44,441 bases of DNA from positions 1 through 44,441 of IMG/VR virus record IMGVR_UViG_3300003937_000145. One strand, 5' to 3'. Source of the DNA: a virus. Shown one piece after another: positions 24,839 through 32,343 of this stretch. Within the stretch, counting starts at the first letter, position 1, and each line of letters begins with the position of its first letter. The notes under the pieces are model-generated. The model was not told the origin of the DNA, did not search any database, and saw nothing but the letters and a program-made list of their open reading frames with translations. Made by a program: the position numbers and the translations under genes.

Positions 24839-27622
24839 ATGTCAAAATTAAAACTACAGGGTGATTCAGGCGGAACTGGTATATTTACTATTGCTTCTCC
24901 TAATAGCTCTACAAATAGAACAATAACGTTACCTGATGCAGCGGGTACGTTATTAGATACATCATTAGCTTCTTCAGCAACGGTCGGATTTGTTGTTGAT
25001 GAAGATAACATGTCATCTGATAGTGCCACTAAAGTACCTACACAGCAATCCGTCAAAGCTTATGTAGATGCCCAAATTGGTGCTGAGAATACACTTGCAG
25101 AAGATAACGATGTAAACATTACATCTGCGGCCGATGGCTCAATGATATTGTATGATACTGGAACATCGATGTGGATCGACAATGTTATGAGTGGCGATGC
25201 TACTATGACAGATGGTGGTGTAATATCACTAGCTGCTAACACAGTTGATTCATCAGAACTAGTAAATGGTTCGATTGATACAGCTCACATTGCAGATGCT
25301 CAAGTAACATTAGCGAAGATCGCTGATTCAGCTGCTAACACAGTTTTAGTAAGAGATGCAAACAGTTCGGGTGTTGTTTCAGCTAAAGCAGTTGCAGATA
25401 CTCAAGTATTAATTGGTGATGGCACAGGATTTACTGCTGCTGCACTAAGTGGTGATGTAACAATGACTAACGCAGGTGTTGTAAGTCTTGCAGCTAACAC
25501 GGTTGATTCATCAGAACTAGTTAATGGTTCTATTGATACAGCTCATATCGCTGATGACCAAATTACAACAGCTAAGATTCTTGATGCAAATGTCACAAGA
25601 GCAAAACTTGCTGCAGACGTAATTGATAGTACTAAGCTAGCGGATGACTCTGTTAATTCAGAGCATTTAGTTGATGGCTCAATTGATACTGCTCACATTG
25701 CTAACGACCAAATTACAGCTGCCTTAATGGCAGACAATAGTATTGATTCAGATATGTATGTTGATGGTTCAATTGATACTGCGCATATTGCTGATTTAAA
25801 TGTTACTACTGCTAAGATCGCGGCTGATGCAATTACAGGAGCTAAGATAGCGGACGATGCCATTGATTCAGAGCATTATGCAGCGGGTTCGATTGACACC
25901 GCGCATATCGCGGCAGATCAGATTACATCAGCGTTAATTGCAGATGACCAAATTGATAGTGAGCACATTGTTGCAGACTCTATTGATGCGGAACATCTAG
26001 CAGCAAACTCTGTTAATACTGATGCTTATATTGATGGTTCAATTGTAACTGCTCATATCGCAGCTGACTCAATCACTGCAGCTTTGATTGCAGATGATGT
26101 AATTAACTCAGAGCATATCGTTGCAGATTCAATTGATGCTGAGCATTTAGCACCTAATAGTGTTAACACAGATGCTTATATCGATGGTTCAATCCAAACA
26201 GCTCATATCACTGCAGACAATATTACATCTGCTTTGATTGCTGATGACCAAATCGATAGTGAGCATATAGTTGATGGCTCAGTAGATAATGTTCACTTAG
26301 CAAATTCAAGTGTTACAGTAAGTGATGGTTCAAACACATCACCTGTTGCTCTTGGTGGTACATTAACTTTTGCTGGTACAACTAATGAGATTGAAGTTGC
26401 TGAGAGTGCAGGTACAATCACAGTTGGTTTACCAAATAATGTAACGATTGCGGGTAACTTAACAGTAAGTGGTACTCAAACAACAGTTTCTTCAACAACA
26501 ATCGAAGTTGCTGATCCATTAGTTGCATTAGCAACAACTAATAATGCTGCGGATGCAGTTGATATTGGTTGGTATGGTTTGTATGATACATCAGGTTCAC
26601 AAGACTTATATGGTGGAATGTTCAGAGATGCTTCTGATTCAGGTAAGTGGAAACTATTTAAAGACAATCAAGCAGAGCCTACAACAACGGTTAACACGGC
26701 TGGTACTGGTTACGCAGTTGGTACTTTAGTTGCCACAATTGAAGGTAATGTTACAGGAGCGGTTACAGGTAATGCTAGTACTGCTACAGCGTTAGCAACT
26801 GGTAGAACAATAGGAATGACAGGAGATGTTGTATGGACATCACCTAGTTTCGATGGTTCAGGAAATGTGACAGCAGCAGGAACAATTCAAACTGCAGCTG
26901 TAGAACATGCGATGCTTGCTAATGATGCCGTTGATGGTGATAATTTAGCAGATAATGCTTGTGATTCAGAACACTATACAGATGGATCTATTGACACTGC
27001 TCACATTGCCAATGATGCAATCACAGCAGCTTTAATGGCAGATAATTCTATTGATTCTGATATGTACGTTGATGGTTCAATCGATACCGCGCATATAGCC
27101 AATGATCAAATTACTGCGGCTCTTATGGCAGATAATTCTATTGATTCAGATATGTATGTCGATGGTTCTATTGACACAGCACATATTGCTAATGACCAAA
27201 TCACAGCAGCGCTGATGGCAGACAACAGCATTGATTCAGATATGTACGTTGATGGTTCTATTGACACTGCTCATATTGCTGATTTACAAGTGACAAGCGC
27301 GAAGATAGCAGCAGATGCAATTACTGGTGCTAAGATCGCTGATGATGCAATTGATTCTGAACACTATGCAGCTGGTTCAATTGATACGGCACATATAGCA
27401 AATGATCAGATTACAGCGGCTTTGATGGCCGACAATAGTATTGATTCTGATATGTATGTCGACGGTTCTATTGATACGGCTCACTATGCTGATGATTCAA
27501 TTACTGAAGCGAAGATGGCAGATGATGCTATTGGTTCAGCTCAGTTAAAGACATTATCAACATTATTGATTATTAACGCGGCTGGTTCAACTGTGAAAAC
27601 AGTATATGGTGCAGGAGCATAA
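24839..27622 (+). CDS. Large repetitive tail fibre protein
   Basis: 927 residues. The N-terminus (MSKLKLQGDSGGTGIFTIAS, then PNSSTNRTITLPDAAGTLLD) is a common phage fibre opening. Most of the shaft is built from SIDTAHI/DDQI-type repeats of about 15 or 30 residues (25240-26290 and 26985-27530). A TTVSSTTIEVADPLVALATT module is shared with the 889-residue fibre. The tip (LLIINAAGSTVKTVYGAGA) matches the 439-residue protein. The repeats predict an elongated trimeric shaft. AGGAG precedes the ATG by 10 nt. The three 30-residue repeats at 27041-27290 keep their amino acids while changing codons. Confidence 0.78.
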   Translation: MSKLKLQGDSGGTGIFTIASPNSSTNRTITLPDAAGTLLDTSLASSATVGFVVDEDNMSSDSATKVPTQQSVKAYVDAQIGAENTLAEDNDVNITSAADGSMILYDTGTSMWIDNVMSGDATMTDGGVISLAANTVDSSELVNGSIDTAHIADAQVTLAKIADSAANTVLVRDANSSGVVSAKAVADTQVLIGDGTGFTAAALSGDVTMTNAGVVSLAANTVDSSELVNGSIDTAHIADDQITTAKILDANVTRAKLAADVIDSTKLADDSVNSEHLVDGSIDTAHIANDQITAALMADNSIDSDMYVDGSIDTAHIADLNVTTAKIAADAITGAKIADDAIDSEHYAAGSIDTAHIAADQITSALIADDQIDSEHIVADSIDAEHLAANSVNTDAYIDGSIVTAHIAADSITAALIADDVINSEHIVADSIDAEHLAPNSVNTDAYIDGSIQTAHITADNITSALIADDQIDSEHIVDGSVDNVHLANSSVTVSDGSNTSPVALGGTLTFAGTTNEIEVAESAGTITVGLPNNVTIAGNLTVSGTQTTVSSTTIEVADPLVALATTNNAADAVDIGWYGLYDTSGSQDLYGGMFRDASDSGKWKLFKDNQAEPTTTVNTAGTGYAVGTLVATIEGNVTGAVTGNASTATALATGRTIGMTGDVVWTSPSFDGSGNVTAAGTIQTAAVEHAMLANDAVDGDNLADNACDSEHYTDGSIDTAHIANDAITAALMADNSIDSDMYVDGSIDTAHIANDQITAALMADNSIDSDMYVDGSIDTAHIANDQITAALMADNSIDSDMYVDGSIDTAHIADLQVTSAKIAADAITGAKIADDAIDSEHYAAGSIDTAHIANDQITAALMADNSIDSDMYVDGSIDTAHYADDSITEAKMADDAIGSAQLKTLSTLLIINAAGSTVKTVYGAGA
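27041..27290 (+). repeat. Tandem 90-bp coding repeat in the fibre shaft
   Basis: Units begin at 27041, 27131 and 27221 (the third partial). Each starts with D-N-S-I-D-S-D-M-Y-V-D-G-S-I-D-T-A-H-I. Units 1 and 2 encode the same 30 residues but differ at the third base of 16 codons by my count. Related shorter units extend from about 25240 to 27530. Confidence 0.8.
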
Positions 27623-27633
27623 ATATTAACAAC

Positions 27634-27674
27634 GTCTATTTATACTTTTCTATTTAAGATGAGTATAAATAGAC
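27634..27674 (+). repeat. 13-bp inverted repeat containing opposed TATAAATA boxes
   Basis: The left arm at 27634-27646 (GTCTATTTATACT) and the right arm at 27662-27674 (AGTATAAATAGAC) are perfect reverse complements around a 15-nt spacer. It fills much of the 77-nt gap 27623-27699. As RNA it is a 13-bp hairpin, without a downstream U-run. As DNA it carries one late promoter box on each strand. Confidence 0.65.
27664..27671 (+). promoter_or_regulatory. Late promoter box TATAAATA within the inverted repeat
   Basis: An exact TATAAATA on the plus strand, 28 nt before the ATG at 27700. A start near 27677 would leave the AAAGGA at 27681-27686 in the leader. A mirror copy on the minus strand lies at 27637-27644 and would read antisense into the fibre gene. 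Confidence 0.45.
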
Positions 27675-27686
27675 TTAACTAAAGGA

Positions 27687-27694
27687 TATAAATA
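27687..27694 (+). promoter_or_regulatory. Second late promoter box TATAAATA, 5 nt before the ATG
   Basis: An exact TATAAATA on the plus strand with 5 nt (ATACT) before the ATG at 27700. If used, transcription would begin at the ATG itself, leaving out the AAAGGA at 27681-27686. Confidence 0.45.
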
Positions 27695-27699
27695 ATACT

Positions 27700-28614
27700 A
27701 TGGCAGCAAGAACACCAGTAAAAATAGATTCAAACAACTTGAAGGAGATGTCAGCTGACGATAAGACTGCGATTATTAACCGAGCAAAATGGTTATACTT
27801 AGCAGATCAATCGGTTACATTATCCCAAGTTGGTAGCAGTGGTACGCTCAGTGCCATGAGTGATACAAGAACCCAAGCAGGTGCTGCAACATCTCATGCG
27901 AGTAGCTTTAGATCTGCAGGAGATACTCCTGATGTAAGTACTGTAACTGTTTCATATGATAAGATATCTGAAGCAACTGCAGGTTCATTAACATTTAATG
28001 ATAATGGCTCTACAACAAGATTCCCGGTATATGTAGATTCAAGCAATAATTTAAAAGCTATGACTCCACAAGAGATGTTTGATACTTATGCAGATACTCT
28101 TGTTGATGCAATTATAGCAGCACTACCTTATCAGATTAGCACATCTACTTCAGCTCCATCTGGATATACTAATGTTTCAACAACAGCGGTATTTACAGAT
28201 ACACGTGCAAACGCTGGAGCATATACTGCGGGTGGTATTACTGAAACACAAGACCAACCAACTACAATTACTAACTATTATCTTCATCGAGCAAATGGTA
28301 CAGAGACTGATTACAGCGCAAACCCATGTTTCATTAATGGTGATAACAATATTGAAGAATATACTGAAGCAGAGTTTGATGCTATTATAAAAGAGATGAT
28401 ACGTTATGTGGCAGTAGAATTAACTAATCATAAAATACGATACGCAATTGATGGATCAGGCACTAACTTAGGTTCTGGTATGGTCAATACTAAATTAAAC
28501 AGTTCGACATACGCACAACGTGAAGTTGGTGGCGATGACTATCGAACACAAGAGTTCCCGTCAGGTTCGGCGGCGACAATTTCAACATACTATTTAAAAG
28601 CGAGGAAAGCATAA
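27700..28614 (+). CDS. Virion structural protein, marine T4-like type, function unknown
   Basis: 304 residues. The N-terminus VKIDSNNLKEMSADDKTAII is followed by a beta-rich body in which two segments share a pattern (TLSAMSDTRTQAGAATSHAS; AVFTDTRANAGAYTAGGITE), suggesting two related domains. A helical region PQEMFDTYADTLVDAIIAAL lies between them. It is probably a fibre-tip, collar or appendage protein because it follows the fibre genes and sits behind its own late promoters. No enzymatic motif was seen. The stop overlaps the next ATG (TAATG). Confidence 0.7.
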   Translation: MAARTPVKIDSNNLKEMSADDKTAIINRAKWLYLADQSVTLSQVGSSGTLSAMSDTRTQAGAATSHASSFRSAGDTPDVSTVTVSYDKISEATAGSLTFNDNGSTTRFPVYVDSSNNLKAMTPQEMFDTYADTLVDAIIAALPYQISTSTSAPSGYTNVSTTAVFTDTRANAGAYTAGGITETQDQPTTITNYYLHRANGTETDYSANPCFINGDNNIEEYTEAEFDAIIKEMIRYVAVELTNHKIRYAIDGSGTNLGSGMVNTKLNSSTYAQREVGGDDYRTQEFPSGSAATISTYYLKARKA

Positions 28615-29306
28615 TGAGTTTAATCACTAAAGATACATTTGTATCAGCAACCTTCATTGACCAGGACAGGAAGAACCTTGAAGTTTTACTGAACATGGAT
28701 CATACGGGTGAAATGGAACTAACACCTCATGTTATTGAGGCTTCAGAAGAGCAAAAAGATTTTAAAGATCTTATGAAAATTACTACTATGGATGCGATTC
28801 ATGAAGAAACTTGGAATATCAAGAAAGCAGAGAGTGAAGCTTTCGTTGCAATGGCAAAACAAGTTATGGCAGATTCAGGTATGCTAGAGCAAGAAAGTAA
28901 TTTGTCAAAGACAAAGATATTCCCTACTCTTGTTGAAGCTATCTTTACTAACATGGAAAATGAAGATCATTTATTTGCATTAAAGCTAGCACTATTTGAA
29001 TTACAAGAAATACGTGAGTCAGATAATGTTGAAGCTAAGACTGCATTAAGAAAGGCCCAACATAAGATTGAAATCTTACAGCATGCATTTGCTATTACAG
29101 GTGTAAGATCTATGGACACTGATGTTGTAGCAGAACTTGATCCTAAAGAAAATGAAAAAGCACTAGATAAAGTAGAGGCGATAATTAAGAAAGAATCTAA
29201 AATGTCACCGAAAAACAGAGCAGCAACTGCTAAGAAACCTGAAGTACAGAAAGCAAAAGTGGCAGCTGCAAAGAAAATAGCAGCAGCTAAAGGAACAGAA
29301 GCTTAA
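28614..29306 (+). CDS. Helical protein with Lys/Ala-rich C-terminal tail, unknown
   Basis: 230 residues, almost wholly alpha-helical by composition. Residues 1-30 (SLITKDTFVSATFIDQDRKN) are followed by acidic helices (EASEEQKDFKDLMKITTMDA). The last 45 residues are basic and Ala-rich (KNRAATAKKPEVQKAKVAAA), like histone H1 or other nucleic-acid-binding tails. It is the last plus-strand gene; its TAA shares bases with the TAA of the convergent operon. The role is unknown; the tail could bind DNA or a polyanion. Confidence 0.7.
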   Translation: MSLITKDTFVSATFIDQDRKNLEVLLNMDHTGEMELTPHVIEASEEQKDFKDLMKITTMDAIHEETWNIKKAESEAFVAMAKQVMADSGMLEQESNLSKTKIFPTLVEAIFTNMENEDHLFALKLALFELQEIRESDNVEAKTALRKAQHKIEILQHAFAITGVRSMDTDVVAELDPKENEKALDKVEAIIKKESKMSPKNRAATAKKPEVQKAKVAAAKKIAAAKGTEA

Positions 29307-29869
29307 CGTTTAAGAAACCAGGGTGACCACCAACCGGACCACCCTTCTTCCATAATGTGATGCATCTGTCCTAAGGTGCATATACGGAAGTTAGGATCAG
29401 CATATTTCATATTAAATTTTGGACATACGGGATTAAACATTTCGTATTCTATTTCTTTATAATACCATTCATCACTGCCTTTATTGTATTGCTTCATATA
29501 AGCATCAGCATAAGGCCAAAACTTCTCCCATATATATGATACATCACCAGTCCAAGAAACTATTGAAGAGTTTAATGGTGTATGTGCTGGTTCTCTCCAC
29601 CATTTATCATCTAATAGTGTAAAATTCTTTTTAAATAGATTAGGCAATCTTCCATATATAATCATATCTAAATCAAAATAGAGGTTCTCTCCATCCCTAA
29701 ACTTATCATACATCTGAAATTTATTATACCAATTACCATATAGATCTCTTTCAACAACTTCAAATTCATCATACTCTATACCTGACCAGCTGTCGATCAT
29801 ATGCTTTAAGTTATCAACATGCCATTGATTAAACTTATCACCGAATCTACAACATATTATTCTCTTCAT
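29303..29869 (-). CDS. Glycosyltransferase-like protein (GT-A, DxD)
   Basis: 188 residues. The N-terminus MKRIICCRFGDKFNQWHVDN begins a Rossmann-like strand/helix. NLYFDLDMIIYGRLPNLF contains the DxD motif (DLD) used by GT-A enzymes to bind metal and sugar nucleotide. The end contains GWSGWWSPWFLKR. At 188 residues it is short for the family (about 250-300). The ATG at 29869 overlaps the upstream stop (ATGA); the earlier TTG is not preferred. It is the last gene of the long minus-strand operon and probably transfers a sugar to a phage- or host-made glycan. Confidence 0.75.
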   Translation of the reverse strand: MKRIICCRFGDKFNQWHVDNLKHMIDSWSGIEYDEFEVVERDLYGNWYNKFQMYDKFRDGENLYFDLDMIIYGRLPNLFKKNFTLLDDKWWREPAHTPLNSSIVSWTGDVSYIWEKFWPYADAYMKQYNKGSDEWYYKEIEYEMFNPVCPKFNMKYADPNFRICTLGQMHHIMEEGWSGWWSPWFLKR

Positions 29870-30627
29870 TTCCAATGATCCTTAATCCAGCCGCAGCGAT
29901 TGTCATGTATAGTATTCTCTAAACCAGTAAAGTGCATTACTTTAATATTAGGATTTACCTTATCCATAAACATAAAATCACCAAACTCTTCAAAATATAA
30001 TTTATTATTTACTGTATTTTCGGCCATATCCATATCGCATTTGCCTATCCACTCTTCAGGTGTAGGAATTATCTTTATCTTATTTTCCCATGCTCTCCAA
30101 TTAACATAGTTCTGTTCACCGTAATATGGAAAGTGAACAACTCTTTCATTGTAGTAATGCATTTGCCAATATTCAGGATTCTCAATAAAGTCATCCCATA
30201 CATATGATAAACTACCAGATTTAAACTTGTAAAATCCACCATTTGTTTGTAATGCATTTGTTGCCATCTGTATGGTTTGTCTATTCCACCATATACCATA
30301 CGTAACTAATTCATTCTCTTGTACATAATGTCCTATAAGGTCGTCAACATTGCCTGTAATAACCTGATCAATATCCATAATTATTATATCATCACCTGGA
30401 GATTGATATCCAAAATACGGAGAGAAGAATTTTAGTTTATGCCAATGTTTCTTTACATCGCCATGAGGATTATATGGTAATACTATATCAGCTTCGACAT
30501 TAGGATCGTCACTAAGACATACTGATTGAAATGGTATACTGCAGTTTCTTCTTATGCTATCATATAATTTACTTACATAGTCTGCATTATATTTGTCGCT
30601 ATAGTATACGGTACATATTTTAACCAT
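29866..30627 (-). CDS. Glycosyltransferase (GT-A fold, DxD)
   Basis: 253 residues from ATG 30627, which has GGAGAA upstream and overlaps the previous gene by 8 nt. VKICTVYYSDKYNADYVSKL is the first GT-A strand/helix. DDIIIMDIDQVITGNVDDLI carries the DxD (DID). HFTGLENTIHDNRCGWIKDH at the end fits the C-terminal H used by GT-A enzymes near the metal. Probably adds one residue of the glycan assembled by this operon. Acceptor and donor are unknown. Confidence 0.8.
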   Translation of the reverse strand: MVKICTVYYSDKYNADYVSKLYDSIRRNCSIPFQSVCLSDDPNVEADIVLPYNPHGDVKKHWHKLKFFSPYFGYQSPGDDIIIMDIDQVITGNVDDLIGHYVQENELVTYGIWWNRQTIQMATNALQTNGGFYKFKSGSLSYVWDDFIENPEYWQMHYYNERVVHFPYYGEQNYVNWRAWENKIKIIPTPEEWIGKCDMDMAENTVNNKLYFEEFGDFMFMDKVNPNIKVMHFTGLENTIHDNRCGWIKDHWK

Positions 30628-31486
30628 CGTATCTTCTCCACACACAATCAAAATCTTTACAGATTGCATGGACTATCTTTGCAAAAGGTGGTATGAACTG
30701 TTGCATATCAAAGAAGTAATGCCATCTTGGGTCAAGCCATTGTACAGGAACTTTATTAACTTTTAATTTATATGCGAAAATAGTTTCATTATCATATCTA
30801 AACATATCGACAATATTTTTAGGGTATAGACCGATTTCTCTATAATCATCACTTCTTAATGATGTCATCATTTCTAATATGTGTTTAAATCCACCGAAAT
30901 AATCTAACTGCTTTATATGTTTTGCACTTGCACCAATAATACCGGTATTGATTACATCATTATCAGGATAATAACCACCATCTAATAACATCGCTTGACA
31001 ATTATAATATTTTGCTGATGGACTACGTATACTTTGGCTAGCTTCTACGTTATGAACAATCTTATCGTTATTATCTAAGACACATATTCCTTTATTTAAA
31101 TCCCATTCTTCGAAGAAATTTTCTGAATGATTCATAGGTATAGCATCAAAGTCTAAGTATAGAATTTCATCATAGCTCTTTGCTAACTCATATAATACAT
31201 GTAATTTATAGAAATTTATTATCTCATATCCAGTAACCTCTGGGTAATCGCGTTGAAAATCTTTTTCAAACTGTTTATATCTATTATCGTATTCGTACAT
31301 CTTAAATGGTACACCTATACGCTCAGCATAAACTCGTTTACATTCTTTTAATCTATCATAATGTTCTTTAAAAGCATCAACGGTTATCTCTGCTTTTTCT
31401 ACTGTATCAAATTTACTTTTTGAGGTGGTGCCATAATGTTCAGGTGCTGGTATATCAACATATATACTATAGATTATTCTTTTCAT
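30620..31486 (-). CDS. Glycosyltransferase (GT-A fold, DxD)
   Basis: 288 residues. The N-terminus (MKRIIYSIYVDIP) is followed by IINFYKLHVLYELAKSYDEI and LYLDFDAIPM, where DFD is the DxD motif. The pattern is like the two following genes, so the three are probably diverged members of one type. The later part has VINTGIIGASAKHIKQL, as in family members with a conserved NTG turn. The ATG overlaps the methyltransferase stop (ATGA). Likely cytoplasmic; acceptor unknown. Confidence 0.8.
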   Translation of the reverse strand: MKRIIYSIYVDIPAPEHYGTTSKSKFDTVEKAEITVDAFKEHYDRLKECKRVYAERIGVPFKMYEYDNRYKQFEKDFQRDYPEVTGYEIINFYKLHVLYELAKSYDEILYLDFDAIPMNHSENFFEEWDLNKGICVLDNNDKIVHNVEASQSIRSPSAKYYNCQAMLLDGGYYPDNDVINTGIIGASAKHIKQLDYFGGFKHILEMMTSLRSDDYREIGLYPKNIVDMFRYDNETIFAYKLKVNKVPVQWLDPRWHYFFDMQQFIPPFAKIVHAICKDFDCVWRRYDG

Positions 31487-32343
31487 AGCTTTCCAATTAA
31501 TAGATACCTGATACCTCTCTCGTCTTCTAATTCACTCTCTGTCAATACTTCTGCTCCGGCTGGTAGTTGTACTTTAAATTTTTCTATGCTATCTACGCAG
31601 TTAATATGGCCTGGGATATCATACATGTTATTAGATGTAAAGGCAAAATGAGCAGAAGGTTTAACTCTTTCCCACCAACCTATATCATATACCGGCCACT
31701 TGTTCTCATCTTTACCTTTCCACTCTCTTCTATAATCACCATTCCATTCTTTAAACCAATCATGGTCTTTTCTTGGACCCTTTGGACCCCACCATTTCAT
31801 AGGTAACATATGTTCACATGAGGTATTGATAAAGATATCTGCAGTATCAAACATATCTCTATAATCTTCGAAAATGTCGCCGGTTATCCAAGTGATATTA
31901 TCATATTGGTCGAAGAATCTATTTTGACCAATTGAAATCGCATGGTCATCTACATCAATTGCAGTAATACTTTTAACTTTGTCGTGTAATAGCGGTATAA
32001 GAATACTTCCATACCAGCATCCGAATATAACAACTTCAGTTTCTTTATTTAAAAGATTTAGATTATCTAAGCCATTCACTAAATTTGTTTTAGCTAAGAC
32101 TTGATTATCACTAAATGAATCTAAAATATCCTCTTCGTGATCTGGCTCATGCTTAATTGCAGTGAATACACTATCGAGCAAGCTTCTATCTTGATCGTCA
32201 TCTAATAATAAATTAAGAAATAAAAGATTGTCCTCTTGTTCTATAGCAGTTATAACGTCAAGTACGTGATTAACTCCTTTAGCTTTAGGATTTTTTAAGT
32301 TTAATATATTTGTTACATGAGATAATTTATCTCTACTAAGCAT
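31483..32343 (-). CDS. SAM-dependent methyltransferase (class I)
   Basis: 286 residues. The motif I region is EVVIFGCWYGSILIPLLHD, motif II is SITAIDVDDHAISIGQNRF, and a later segment is DIFINTSCEHMLPMKWWG. This is the Rossmann-like order of class I methyltransferases, with C-W-Y-G replacing the usual G-x-G of motif I. About 110 residues of helical N-terminal domain precede it. The start ATG 32343 overlaps the carbamoyltransferase stop (TAATG). Next to glycosyltransferases and a carbamoyltransferase, a role in sugar or small-molecule methylation is plausible; the substrate is unknown. Confidence 0.78.
   Translation of the reverse strand: MLSRDKLSHVTNILNLKNPKAKGVNHVLDVITAIEQEDNLLFLNLLLDDDQDRSLLDSVFTAIKHEPDHEEDILDSFSDNQVLAKTNLVNGLDNLNLLNKETEVVIFGCWYGSILIPLLHDKVKSITAIDVDDHAISIGQNRFFDQYDNITWITGDIFEDYRDMFDTADIFINTSCEHMLPMKWWGPKGPRKDHDWFKEWNGDYRREWKGKDENKWPVYDIGWWERVKPSAHFAFTSNNMYDIPGHINCVDSIEKFKVQLPAGAEVLTESELEDERGIRYLLIGKL

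Noticed and set aside
22512-25242. Several antisense ORFs opposite the fibre genes
   Set aside because: Ser/Val/Pro-rich translations mirror the Thr/Ala/Asp-rich fibre repeats; no start signals and no family resemblance.
24839-27622. Regularly spaced repeats resembling a CRISPR array
   Set aside because: The repeats are coding, in frame, fibre-shaft units with no unique spacers of constant length and poor nucleotide identity.
29290-29320. CTTAACGTTTAAG as a bidirectional terminator
   Set aside because: Only a 5-bp AT-rich stem with almost no loop and no U-run on either side.
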